Source: Trichopria drosophilae (Eukaryota > Arthropoda > Insecta > Hymenoptera > Diapriidae). From it: a stretch of DNA of 64,000 nt. Shown in pieces: positions 12,717-23,951 of the stretch. Position numbers and translations under genes: made by a program. Within the stretch, counting starts at the first letter, position 1; each line of letters begins with the position of its first letter. The DNA lies in the NCBI GenBank assembly GCA_030407085.1, contig CM059582.1:19573501-19637500 (forward strand), given 5' to 3'. Under the pieces are notes generated by a model that was not told where the DNA came from, searched no databases, and saw only the letters and a list, made by a program, of their open reading frames with translations.

Positions 12717-13367
12717 TTAACCCCTTGACTGCCAATGATAAAGATCTTTGTAATTTTGGACTTGTCCCAGACTGCCAGAAAAAGGCAAATCTTTGTCATG
12801 ATATAAAGTAGACTAACAAATTCTGGAATTTATGTAAAATAAAATCAAATCCATTTCTAGACAGTCTAAGGTATACTGAATATGAAGGCTTTGTCCATTT
12901 TCACAATCGCTGCGTCAAAAAAAATATACATATCCACAAAGATGGTAGTTTTCACAATGTTTGCAAAATCTTAGTCATGAAGTATGACTACATTGTGTTC
13001 AATCAATTTATGCATAAAAGGTTTATAAAACCGCTTGAAATTTGTAACTCTAGACTTTTCGAGGTCGCTGATTACGAATCTGAAGTCAGATTTTGGAAAT
13101 TCAAAATGACGGATCTAATATGGCGGACACTTTTTTGAAAAGTTTAATGATATATTTTGAAAATATTAAATGACGGCTACAATATGGCGGAGAAATTTTT
13201 CAAAAATGGAACTATTTTGGTTGAAAATTTTTCAAAATCCAACATCAAATTCGTAATCAGCGGTTCCAAAATACCCCTATAGACCAAGTTAAAGTAAAAT
13301 CTAACAAATTTTTTTTTTGGCATTTTGGGCATTTTTTCTGAAATTCTTTTGGCAGTCAAGGGGTTAA
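12717..13367. mobile_element. piggyBac-like MITE, TTAA-flanked (copy 2)
   Basis: Starts TTAACCCCTTGACTGCCAA and ends TTGGCAGTCAAGGGGTTAA, a 15-bp perfect terminal inverted repeat on a TTAA target. The interior carries the module twice (AAATGACGGATCTAATATGGCGG-type at 13104 and a variant at 13168) with the core word GGTCGCTGATTACGAATCTGA at about 13061. Its termini differ in sequence from copy 1, so it is a different family sharing the same cargo. No coding capacity. Confidence 0.85.
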
Positions 13368-14920
13368 TATAAGTGTTCTTTTAGTTTATCATTCTGAAAC
13401 TTGATTTTGATTTCGTTATTAGGAACATGAAATATGTACAATGTCTATACTATTGGTTTATTTTTTCATATCTTATTGCAATTCAAATATTATAAAGCAT
13501 ATTATTCAAAGCTCAGTTATTTGAAATGTTTTAAATAAATGGAAATTCTATTTCTATTTTACATTGACAACTGTATTTGAATGGGCTAGGTCACGTTCAA
13601 GTGGTTAGTTGCAGTGCCGTTTAATAAAGTAGTTAATGGTTGATCCAACCATATCAGTTTAATAATAAAAATGACAGACCATTTGAGAAATGCGAAACGA
13701 TATTGAGTTGGCAAAAAAAACGCCATAGATGTATACATCTGAATATTTTCTCTACCAAACTGTTTTGTGCTAATAATCTAATAAGTCACTTGATACTTGT
13801 ACTCGAACCGGATCGAACAATCACGATCGTGGGGAGAATAATAAGGTATCGATTGAAATATGGATGGTATGTCCCTTATAAAATTTGTAAAAAGAAAACG
13901 AACTATTATTGGTAATATTTTTTTTGTTTATATCTAATAATGCTATTCATATAATAAATAAGATACATTGTTCAGAGTTTTGTAAAAATGTTTGAGCTAT
14001 TGTTCCATTCATGAGTCCAAACTAAATTATCATCAATTAATAATCAAAGTACGAATGTCAACAAAATCCTTGGAACTTTGTTTTATCAACTTCGCGGAGA
14101 ACAATACAGATATTCGAGTTTATATTTATAAAATCCTGATCCATGATTTCGTTATGAAATGAAAGATTAAACGGCGACTTTAAAAGAATTAAACAATTAA
14201 AATGTCTTGCATAAAAACTTGAATTTTCATTTTTTTAACAGTTGTCACTAACAGATTGCAATAGCTTTCGAATAACCTTCAAATATATTGAGACTAACAG
14301 GAACGTACGCAGTGTCTTCAAGCATTCACTAATCGTCGTCTATCTATGCTTTGGGTAATCAATCAGTTTCTCCCTTTAGACTTTTATGGCTCGAAAATCC
14401 GAAGTCTATGACCAATTATTTGCACGCATCACGTGTCATTTACACTTTTCTTATGGTTATGTTAATCCCATGGATCATTACAGAATTTACAGAACCTGTG
14501 ATTTGATTGATTGGCCATAATGAATTACTGACATTTATGATCTCTAATGTATCACTCGGGGCTAAGAACTCATAGATTTTCATGACAAGAATCCCTAAAA
14601 AAACTGGTCCAAATCATTCAATTTGTCCTATTCGTCTTCCGCAGATTTTTATATATCTGGGGTGGAAACATTACATTTATTTAGTTTACATGTTGAACAC
14701 AAGATATAATAGTGGGTTGTCGGCCCAGATGGGTAATTTTTTATAAAATATTAATTAATTTTCGATAAACATATATTATTTTATCTCTTCTTTAATCTTC
14801 AAACTGAATAAATGCCTGTGAACGATTTGTTTTAAATGGAGGTAAAACATAAAATAATTAAGTAAATGTAATATTCTGCTTTTATCAAGAAACGGATAAC
14901 ATAATGTTCATAGCAAATTA
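13368..14920. other. AT-rich DNA, no gene seen
   Basis: A 91-codon ORF at 13640-13915 shows no recognisable motif and no convincing splice or promoter context. The rest is plain AT-rich sequence. Confidence 0.5.
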
Positions 14921-14924
14921 TATC

Positions 14925-15600
14925 ATTATCATCAGCATTGTCATCATCTTTATTCTCATCTTTATACCATCTTTATTATCCTTTTTATCAAAATAATAAT
15001 CATCTTAATCATCATTATCATCATCAGTATTAATATCTTTATCACCATCACCATGATTGTTATCCCTCAATGTCGCGATGATTATCATCATCAACATGAT
15101 CATCATCCCTCAAGGTTACGATGATCATGATCATCATCAGCGTTATCATTTTTACCATGACTCATAATCTCTTTTAGCATGATCATCATCTTCAACTACC
15201 ATCAGCAACATGATCAGCATCTTCAACTGCCATCAGCAGTATGATCGTCGTCTTCAACTCCCATCAGTAGCATGATCAGCATCTTCGTACCTCAATGTCG
15301 CTATGATTATCATGATCAACATGATCATCGTCCCTCAAAGTTACAATGATTATGATGGTCATCATCACTATCATTTTTACCGTGATTATCATATTTTTTC
15401 AGGATGATCATCGTCTTTAACTGACATCAGAAACGTGCTCATAATCTTCAATTGTCATCAGCAACATGATCATCGTCTTCAACTGCCATCAGCAACATGA
15501 TCATCATCTTCAACTGCCATCAGCAGCATGATCATCATCTTCATCCCTCATCGTCATGATCACGTTCTTTATCATCATCTTTGTCCGTCATCGAAAACTG
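14925..15600 (+). repeat. ATC-rich minisatellite
   Basis: About 675 bp of CATCAT/ATGATC trinucleotide-rich DNA. In the second half it resolves into longer units close to CATGATCATCATCTTCAACT followed by GCCATCAGCAG, with at least five imperfect copies between about 15180 and 15540. It ends near TTTGTCCGTCATCG. Degeneracy between copies shows an old expansion. No continuous open frame was noted. Confidence 0.8.
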
Positions 15601-15604
15601 TATG

Positions 15605-16430
15605 ATTTATTAAATGAATTTAGTGATGTTTTCTACAGTTAATTTAATAGTAAAGTAGATTTTCCTTTCAAAAGATATACTGCAAAGCCCGCACAAAATA
15701 AATTCTGCATCGAATGTAAAACTAATGAAAAGTGAAGAACCCGTAATTTTTATGTCTTGTTAATTTACTAAATGGTAATTAGCAATCATGGATTTTTCCT
15801 AAATACTGAAATTCTATTTGTGAAATAGTAGAATTACAATGCGGCATGTATTTGAATAGAAAATTGATTGCAGCACGTGTAGTTTATATTTTACCCTGCT
15901 ATTTATTTTAAAATCAACAATATATAATTTGAAAAATTGTTAAAAAATATTTTTACACCATATATAAATCGGTTTCAAGAAAACGTACAAAAAAATACTT
16001 TTTTTTACAACGGACACGAATATGCCTAATTGCATGAAATTAGCCTACAAATTATATCGAAATTCTTAAGAAAGTTTCGAGAGCTATTGACAGCTATTAA
16101 CGAAAATTTGCAGAACTTTTCAAAACTGTACTTTTACATTTAAGTTAAGTAAAAAGTCCTGGAGCTTATAATATTGAAGTATACAATTAACAATTAATTA
16201 CTATAAATGAGATAATACATTTGTGCCTTTCAAATCAGCATCTCCAGAAATAAAAGTAATTTAAATGTAATCAGAAATAACGAGAGGGATTCGATACTGA
16301 TTAGTGCAGCACTCGGCACTCGATTCATTCCCTTAATTCAACGGTAGAATGTACATACCGTAAAGAACGTATTAAGGAAAGACATGAAAAAAATCTTGAC
16401 TAATGATTCAATAATAATGATCACTGATGA
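15605..16430. other. AT-rich DNA, nothing recognised
   Basis: Plain AT-rich sequence between the minisatellite and the GC-rich island. Confidence 0.55.
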
Positions 16431-16930
16431 TCTGCAGCTGGATATTGGAAAGCGGAAATCGATATATCGAATGCCGAATCGAGTAGAAAGGGAAACGACA
16501 GAAACGTAGGATGAGACCAAGAAGAAGCAAAGCTTAATGTCGGAATTACGCGAATTGAATTCAATTGCCCTGCGTTTAGGTCCGCAGGTCGCTGTGAATA
16601 AACGTTAATCTTTCCCAATTGGTCGAGTTGCCGTCTATCCGCCATTGCTCTTTCTACTTCTCTTATTTTACCTTTACCCGGGTTCGGACTGTGCCAGTAG
16701 CAGGCCGATTCTCGTTAAAAAGTAACGGCACCGAATGAATGGATCCTGGGTCGTTTCCCGCCGGGCCCCATTAACACTTCAATATCGGCCATCGTGGGCT
16801 TTTCGTGAGCTCCCGTGCAGGAAGGATGGAAGACGTGGCTGAAACGCCCGAATGCCTGATGCGTCTCTGAAAATCTAAACTCAATATCCGTCCTAAAATT
16901 CCCGGGGCACCGATGCGGCACGTCATTCCA
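16430..16930. other. GC-rich island
   Basis: A clear rise in GC and CpG (GTTTCCCGCCGGGCCCC, CGATGCGGCACGTC). Several minus-strand frames of 60-84 codons overlap here in different registers, which is what GC-rich DNA produces by chance; none contains a motif I recognise. It could be a conserved enhancer or an unrecognised exon. Confidence 0.35.
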
Positions 16931-17241
16931 AGGGACAATTTGAATACCAACCAGGCGTCATTACAATAAATTGAATGTTTCTTGAAAGCAACAAACCATG
17001 ATCGTATAAAAGTTATGCGTTTCAAATACTTAATTTCTGGATACTTTAAAAGTTTTGACTATTGTTGAGTTTTAGATATCCTGATTTTTCGTAAATAGGA
17101 AAATCAGCGAGATTAACACTGATTTTCTTTCAACACTGAAAAAAGATGTTCTAATTTGAATTCTTTGACCATCATCTTTTTACTGGCTTACGCTGAGAGT
17201 AAGTTTAAGAGAACACCGTTATTGCCTACACGGAGAAAAGT

Positions 17242-18080
17242 TTAACCCTTTCGCTGTTGATACACGTAGTAGACTAGGTGGGCTCCCAGTGTACACGGAA
17301 AATAATTTTACGCCGCGACAGGCTAATATTATGGTGCGACAGCAAAATTGTGGTGCCGATATGGCTATGACCTCAGCATTACCTTGCGACGGCAAAACAA
17401 CCTCAACATAAACATTTGTTGTGCTACCGCAGCACAAGAGTTTTCCTGGAATACACTAGCGAAAGCATATAAACAATAAACGTGAGGCTACGATAAGACA
17501 ATGTCGTCAACACCACGCGTTAGGCTGCGGCAACATAAACATTACTTTCAGTGTTAACTACGTGTATACATGTAGTTATCAAAGACTGAATAAACAGAGA
17601 ATAAACAGATATATACCTGCGTTATGTTTTATTGGGTATTTTGAATCGCTGGATCCAAATTTGTGGTCAAATTCCGAAAATTCTAAACGTAAAATCCAAT
17701 TTAACTGCTTAAAATCAGATAATTTTTTATAAGCATTTTTCATGATACACCTAATTATAAAAGAATGAATAACTGGAGAATAAAGAAACAGATATACACC
17801 AGAGTTAGGTTTTATTGGGCTTGTTGAATCCCTGAATCTGAAATTGCTCACAAATTTTTAAAACTTTAAACAGAAAATTCAATATGGCGGCTTGAGTTAA
17901 AAAGAAATGTCGGCTATATGGGATCCGCCATTTTGAATGATTGAAACTTCACTTCAAATTCGTAATCAGCGTTTTTGAAAACATAAACATCCAGATCTAC
18001 ACAAATTTCAAATTGGCCGGAAACATCATAACGTTTTGAACCCACTTTCGAGTTTTCGGTCTTCACAGCGAAAGGGATAA
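17242..18080. mobile_element. piggyBac-like MITE (copy 3) with an element nested in it
   Basis: Left end TTAACCCTTTCGCTGTTGA; right end TCACAGCGAAAGGGATAA, where the target TTAA has decayed to ATAA. The interior includes the ATGGCGG module in inverted form (GGATCCGCCATTTTGAAT near 17921-17938, GATTCGTAATCAGCG-type word after it). A second short repeat with TACACGGAAAA ends is inserted near the left end. The sequence CTACACGGAGAAAAG just outside the left end looks like the terminus of yet another element. Confidence 0.75.
17288..17457. mobile_element. Small repeat with TACACGGAAAAT ends, nested
   Basis: AGTGTACACGGAAAAT at the left is mirrored by GTTTTCCTGGAATACACT at the right, with one small indel. 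The interior repeats GTGGTGCCG / GCTACCGCAGCAC / GCGACGGCAAAAC words. Related words (GCTGCGGCAACATAAAC) continue to about 17560, so the original insertion may be longer. Confidence 0.5.
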
Positions 18081-19041
18081 GACAGAAGTCGTATCATAGG
18101 AGACAACTGCTTTACGAAAGCAAGAGATGTGTTTGATATTAGCTCTCCGCACTGAGTTTCTCTTAGTTTGGTACGACTCAAAACAATACAATAGCTGTCT
18201 CAATGTTTACATGCTGCATTACTCACACTATTGCCAATGACGCGGGAGGAATATATTTGTATTATGATTTGGAACGACAGTTCGCTTCCAATCTGATCCA
18301 CTGTTGTCTCTAATTTGGCGCTACTGTACTTCAGTAGGCAATACCGCTGCTCTCTCAAACTTCTATCAGTGTACTGTAGTGCCGTAGCGCTACATGTTAG
18401 AGACAACAGTGGCTCAGTTCCAAATCTTAATATCAATATTACTCCAGGTTATTAACATAACCGATAATTATAATCCTGGTATTAAAAATCCCCACATTTA
18501 AACCCTAGACAATTCAAAAACCTGTAATTTAAAATTGTAAAAATCCCTCAAAAATGCGTCCTAAAACGCGACCCAATTCAAAACCAATATCTCGTTTTAA
18601 AGTGTCAGGTTTTTGAATGTCATGATTTTGATTGTGAAGATCAAATTTCTGAAGTGTCAAATCTTTTTAATATTATTTTTCATGGTAATGCTCGTAAATT
18701 TCGGATTTTCACCCGAATTCGCGGGAGTAAAATATGACAGGAGTTCCTAAGCTTTCGAGCTACAAATTCGGATTATAAACTCCAATTTCATCTTACTCAC
18801 TGTGCCAAAAAATTTTGTTCGTATCACAGGTGTACATTTTTATGGTCTGAAAGCGATTTGATTCGCATTCCGTCGGGAGCATGCATCGCATAAGTTCATA
18901 TTATTCTTCTGATACGAAAATAATTATTTCGTTATAACTGGTTGTCAAAAACGCTCCCATTTACGTAAAATTGTATTTTACTCCTTCGAAAAATGCGTGG
19001 TAGAATAGGATTTTATAGATTTTTTGGCATAAAGACGAATT
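18081..19041. other. AT-rich DNA, nothing certain
   Basis: Moderately mixed sequence at 18100-18430 contains repeated GAGACAACAGTGGCTCAGTTCC / GAGACAACTGC-like words in opposite orientations, perhaps a decayed repeat. No gene recognised. Confidence 0.4.
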
Positions 19042-19620
19042 TTAACCCTGCTATGACGAACAATTTTGGGCTGATCCTCAGCGGGCGTAAAAATGTCTTT
19101 TTCGTCCTTGTAAAAAAATTATTAACATAAAATATATGTTCATTTCTAAGTTAATTTTTCTGAAATAATGTTTGAGTTTCCAATGTAAAATATCTAAATA
19201 TAAATCCGTATTTATATAAACCATTTTAATTTTTAAAATATTTTGTTAACTTTAATTTTCGATTGTTCTTTTCTCTATTTTTTTCTTTTTTTGTCATATT
19301 ATTTTGTATTTTTCCCGAACGTTCCATAATTTTTTAATAATTTATACCGACATTTCTAATTTTGAAATAAAATCCTTGTCAGTGACAAGGAAAGGGACCC
19401 GAAAACCCATCATATAAAACCTTCTAAGGAAAATTAATCATTTTTTGAACATTAAAACTCCACATTGGACTCGCCATTTTGAATATTGACACTTTACCTT
19501 CAGATTTGTATTCAGCCATCTTAAAATTCCCAATTTACCAACTCCTATTGAAATTAAGCAATAGGAAAAAAATATCCCTTTCTAAACCCCTTTGACGGTG
19601 AAAACTCATGCAAAGAAGAT
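19042..19620. mobile_element. Probable broken piggyBac-like MITE (copy 4, one end)
   Basis: A TTAACCCTGCTATGACGAA left end matches the TTAACCC form of the other TTAA-bounded elements. Near 19460-19500 there is an inverted copy of the ATGGCGG module (GGACTCGCCATTTTGAAT followed by a TTCGTATTCAG-like word; here AGATTTGTATTCAGC). I could not find the matching right terminus, so the element appears truncated or strongly decayed; the end coordinate is approximate. Confidence 0.5.
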
Positions 19621-20106
19621 TTAATTCTCTTCCTGACAAACAATGTTTTGTTTATCTTTTCTAGGAACTCATTAATAAATTTTGAAGACACCTTCTTTTG
19701 AGTTGATGTAACAATATTAATAATAATTACGTTCTAGGTGTGAAGCAAAAGAATGGCCATGCAATATCCAGACAGAATAACCAAATTTATGTAAAATGTA
19801 TTGGGATATTTGTACGAAAACTATCGTGCACAAAATTATTCCATTGTTATTATATTCAGTATAAGGAACAATTATTCATGTTCCTTGACCAATTGGATTA
19901 ATGAGCATTATCATACAAAAATGTTTTATTACTCGATATCTTAGCTTAAAACTTTTTTATATTTGTGATACCTGCGATAAAAAAGTCTCATTTTATTTTG
20001 AAGGTATACTTCTCATTAACAGAGGAAAATCTCCAGCCAAACATCAACTTTTTTTAAGAACGAAATCGCAATATTAGAATTAAGTCCAATTATTTTGTGT
20101 GTTTAG
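19621..20106. other. AT-rich DNA, nothing recognised
   Basis: Plain AT-rich sequence. Its last 20 bases form a T-rich tract ending TTTAG, a possible splice acceptor for the exon candidate that follows. Confidence 0.5.
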
Positions 20107-20411
20107 TAGCACATTAATTGAATGCATGTGGAATCAATACGAGAATATTTTGTTACTATACAATTATTCGCCAGTCATTTTCAACAAATACTCAAATTTA
20201 ACTCCACAATACTCAAAACTAACTCTACTTCAATTACATGATTATAATTTCAATTATCAATATTTGTCGACTAGTTCTTGCGAAACATTTCCTATTGCAA
20301 TGTCTGCTTTTCCATACATTAATGAAAGTATAAAAATGAAGTGTGTACATTTCATTCCATTTACTGCTCATAATTTGTTATTGCTCTGCCGGTATATTGA
20401 AAATCATTACT
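20107..20411 (+). CDS. Possible internal exon, protein unknown
   Basis: An open frame of about 102 codons is bounded by a good acceptor (TTTTGTGTGTTTAG, AG at 20105-20106) and a consensus donor (GTGAGT at 20412-20417). The frame would enter in phase 2 and leave in phase 1. The product is Y/N/L/S-rich (LLLYNYSPVIFNKYSN, LQLHDYNFNYQYL) and I recognise no domain. Splice signals like these arise often by chance in AT-rich DNA, so support is modest. If real, partner exons have not been found. Confidence 0.22.
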
Positions 20412-21677
20412 GTGAGTGACTATAAACTAGTTCAATAGAGCATCACATGTTTATGGATGGCCCTCCATTACAATAATGAAATTATTGATATCAGCATTGT
20501 TGTTAAAATTTGGCAGTAACAACACACTTTAGTAATACCAACTTATGCGATGAAATTTATTTAATTTAGAAGCTTTCCAGTTGTAAATTAGTAGTTTTTA
20601 TATTCAGAGTTACATGATTCAAATAGTTAGTGACGCAGTTAAATATTATTTGTAATCACCGCATATTCCTTGATTTCCTTATTGATTATATATTCCGTTT
20701 TATAATGATAAAATAATAAAATGAATATTATCTAAGGATCTTAATTTATACATATGATATAGATGAGAGTCGCAGATACTAAGACCTATTGGTTTCGAAA
20801 AATACTAATTTTAGATTGAGAAAGTATTCAGTGCAATTGCAAAAAGTTCCTTAGGAAAAGTTCTGCACTCGGCACTTAGTGACACATTGTGTGAATTTCA
20901 GATTATTTTCTCTTTTTTTTGTGTATAACAAAATGTTGTTTATATTCCTTTAACAATAACACCAAAGAAGAGATTTTTAAGATTTTTATAAAATACTAAC
21001 TAAATCTGAATTAAAATAGTAAAATACTACTATTCAAAAAACGAAAATCCGGTCACTACAAACTACAATTTTATTTATAGTTATAAAAACTACTAACCTA
21101 AAATATTCAATTTCTACTTTTAGATTAGTACTATTTTTTTTATTATTTTCTAGTAATAATAAATCCTATTGATACAAACCCGCTTTTCATTAGATTGGAA
21201 ATTTTTACCTAATTCAGATTTATAGAGTACAATTTTCATTTTTTATTAATACTTAAAACGTGAATTTCCTTCCTATTTATAATTTGCTACTTGCTATAAG
21301 AAATCGTATTATTAATCCACTTACTAGTAATAAAGAAGAATAAATCAAAGGCAACAACCATAAAATTTATCAATATGCCAATTAAAAAAAATAAATGCCA
21401 TCAAATTCAAAACATTGACATTTCCATTTTAAAAATAAAAATTTAAAGCTACAAAATCGCTGAAAAAAACGTCAGTGTCATTTTAAAACAAAGATACTTG
21501 ATACTTGTTAAATATAAGTATTGATTGCCGGCATAAAATTGTTTATATTTAATAAAAATAGTTCGGATTTGAATATTAGAATTTACTGTAAATGAAAGAT
21601 ATGCAATCCAAATATATTTTTTCGAAATAAACAATGAAATGAGAGCTGTGCATGCATAAAACAAATTGCATTAAAAA
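20412..21677. other. AT-rich DNA, nothing recognised
   Basis: Very AT-rich with poly-A/T runs. A minus-strand frame at 21449-21664 is probably chance. Confidence 0.5.
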
Positions 21678-21983
21678 ATGAATTCCGTGAAATTACCCTT
21701 AAAATTAGACTACATTAAAAGCTTATATTACTACACCAAAGCCGGTAACTATCCGCTGACTCAGTATTGCAGTGGGTTTAATGGTTACGATTATGAAACG
21801 CACCTACGCCACGCAGCGGCAAGCCAAAATCTAACCAATTTCTATTTCGAATTAAGTCAACTTTATCCGGTACTTTCGACTCGTACTATTTATCATTTCA
21901 TTATTACTCTAATCAAAATTTTCCGTTCACTAAACTTGTATACATACGCGCAGAATCTAAGGATACTTTTGAGTAACATATAA
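21678..21983 (+). CDS. Unidentified small ORF (101 aa)
   Basis: ATG at 21678, in-frame stop two codons upstream, TAA at 21981. The protein begins MNSVKLPLKLDYIKSL and contains NYPLTQYCSGFNGYDYETHL and HAAASQNLTNFYFELS before a hydrophobic helix-like tail (IIYHF-type, TLIKIFRSLNLY). The middle (GCCACGCAGCGGCAAGCC) is GC-richer than its surroundings, which hints at coding selection. No domain recognised, no signal peptide, no clear promoter. It could be a small gene, an old insertion or chance. Confidence 0.25.
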   Translation: MNSVKLPLKLDYIKSLYYYTKAGNYPLTQYCSGFNGYDYETHLRHAAASQNLTNFYFELSQLYPVLSTRTIYHFIITLIKIFRSLNLYTYAQNLRILLSNI

Positions 21984-23825
21984 TCGGAAGAAATAGCTTT
22001 TTTGTAAATTAAAAAATTATAATTTAAGATAATTAGACCCCTAGAAATAGTATGTTTGAGAAAAATATTAACAATAATTTAATGTTAACTAATAGTTATG
22101 TTGTTAATAGAAGAAGAAAGTATTATTGTTCTTGACAAAAAAAAAAATGGAAACCTGCAAAAATAATTTCTTAAACAACTTTTGTTAATGACTCAATCTT
22201 TCATTTTATCAACAGTTAAAAATTTGTTAAAAATGAATAGTTTTTAACAAATCGCGGCTTATTTTTCCAGAAATATTATTTTATGTGTTTGAAACATTAT
22301 TTTTCGCTACTGGAAATTGAAAAACTTCGATTTCGCAGACTGCATTTAGTCCGGTTATGTTTTTGTCAGCGCAGTCATGTTATCCGCGAAATTTCACTTT
22401 AGGGACTACAAGTAGTACGTAAAATCGGATTTTACGGCTATAGTGCCGAACAAATAATTTCTCTACAACTTTACCGAACGAATATTTTCTAATTTTACCC
22501 CACCATTAAAATTAGTTAAAAATTGTCAAAAGTAGTAATTCCTTTTTAATAAACAGATATTTGACATTAACTCCTCTTGATAATGTCCATTTTTTGCGAA
22601 ACTGAGATAATAATATATTCTTAATCTTCACATCTTGTTGCCAGATTTATGCAAAAAGGCTTGGGCTATATAAACAAATAATAATTGAAGATTTATAAGA
22701 ATTAGGACAATATATACCTGATAAATATTTATATTTTGATCATTCTCTGATCAAGTGGCCTATTATTACTAATAATGTTTTACAGAAAATATCAGCTGTA
22801 ATTTATGTAGTATTAAATAAGTTAATCGTATATTCGCTCAGAATTAAACATCATTTCAACAAATAAAGGGTTATGTTTATATGTAAAATAAATATATATC
22901 ACTGTATATATTAATATAATATGCAAAATATAAAAGAAACTTATATATTGATCAATATGAGCAATTTGACTACAATTCTGGTAGTATCACCTTTTACTTA
23001 AAATGATAGTTCATTTGACACCTTTAATTAGTTCTCCCATCTATTTGCTCCGGTAAGTAATAATTTTTTAGTGGGTTTGGCTACTAAACCGATTGGAAAG
23101 AAGACTAGATGTGGCTGTTGATTACTTGAGTATCTTGAATTTCGTATTTTATATCACAAAGTGGAACATTTACAACTGAAAAATTAATAAAAATGTGTAT
23201 TTGAAAAACCTAATCATAGATAATTGGCTGAAGATTAAAATATTTTATTATATATTAATTAAAACTTTTCCGGTGAATATAAATTTGTCTGTGGACTAAT
23301 GTTAATTAATATATGATCGAAACTTCAATGTACTATTTTTAAAGTAAAATTTCATTTATTTTATTCATATAATATATAGTATCTTAAGAATTTTATAATA
23401 TTAACATTTTTAATATTATTTTTTATACTCTTTCAAAATATATAATGTTTCAATACTATCAAACAAATTGCTGAAAGAAAATTTCAAATTAATTCTAAAT
23501 AAAAAATGATTTATATTTAAATATAGAACAAGGTGTAATACTCAAATAGTGCATGTATAACGAAATAGCGATTGTCAATTGTCTCAGCTCATGAACTCAG
23601 CTGACACGAGAAAAGTTGAATACATGTCAATTCGTATTACTTAAAAAGTGAAGGATCCCACGAACAGAAAAAACATTACAAATTCCTGAAAGTTTCGTGT
23701 CTTTCTATTTTGTGTCGTAAATATATTTATTGAAAAACTATTCTTTAGTATTTGAAGTGATTGTGAACCAACGTCGTATAAATATGATGGCGTGAGATGT
23801 TAAAAATACCTGTCGACAGGTTAGG
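21984..23825. other. AT-rich DNA upstream of the CENP-B-like gene
   Basis: No convincing ORF. Around 23560-23790 the sequence is less AT-rich and has TATAAAT-type words (CGTCGTATAAATATG near 23775), so the promoter and 5' untranslated exon of the downstream gene might lie here; that is inference. Confidence 0.4.
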
Positions 23826-23875
23826 GTAAACGAATATATAATCAAAAGAGATTTTGTTTCTTGTTATTTGGAAAT

Positions 23876-23951
23876 ATGATTTCAAATTCACAACGACAGA
23901 CATTAAATGTTCAAAACGGCTGCAAAAAACAGGACCAGAATAAACTAAAAG
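23876..23951 (+). CDS. Tentative first coding exon of the CENP-B-like gene
   Basis: ATG at 23876 opens a 25-codon stretch (MISNSQRQTLNVQNGC then KKQDQNKLK) ending in AAAG followed by a GTACTG donor at 23952. The exon leaves in phase 1, exactly what the exon starting at 26316 needs, and joining them gives GAGRKS, as in CENP-B/Tigger proteins where a short basic linker precedes the second DNA-binding helix set. The QTLNVQNGCKK segment could be the tail of a psq-type helix-turn-helix. The frame stays open up to 23825, and an acceptor at CGACAG (about 23899) would make it an internal exon instead. Supported only by phase and weak resemblance. Confidence 0.3.

Noticed and set aside
14925..15600. 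ATC-rich array read as a low-complexity protein or CRISPR
   Set aside because: Copies are degenerate and drift in phase, and no long frame was noted; it is a minisatellite.
16338..17025. Four overlapping minus-strand ORFs of 60-84 codons
   Set aside because: They occupy different registers of one GC-rich island and share no motif; at most one could be real and none has support.
20099..21983. Endogenous viral sequence
   Set aside because: The two ORFs are unidentified, but no viral domain, gene order or terminal structure was recognised, so nothing supports a viral origin.
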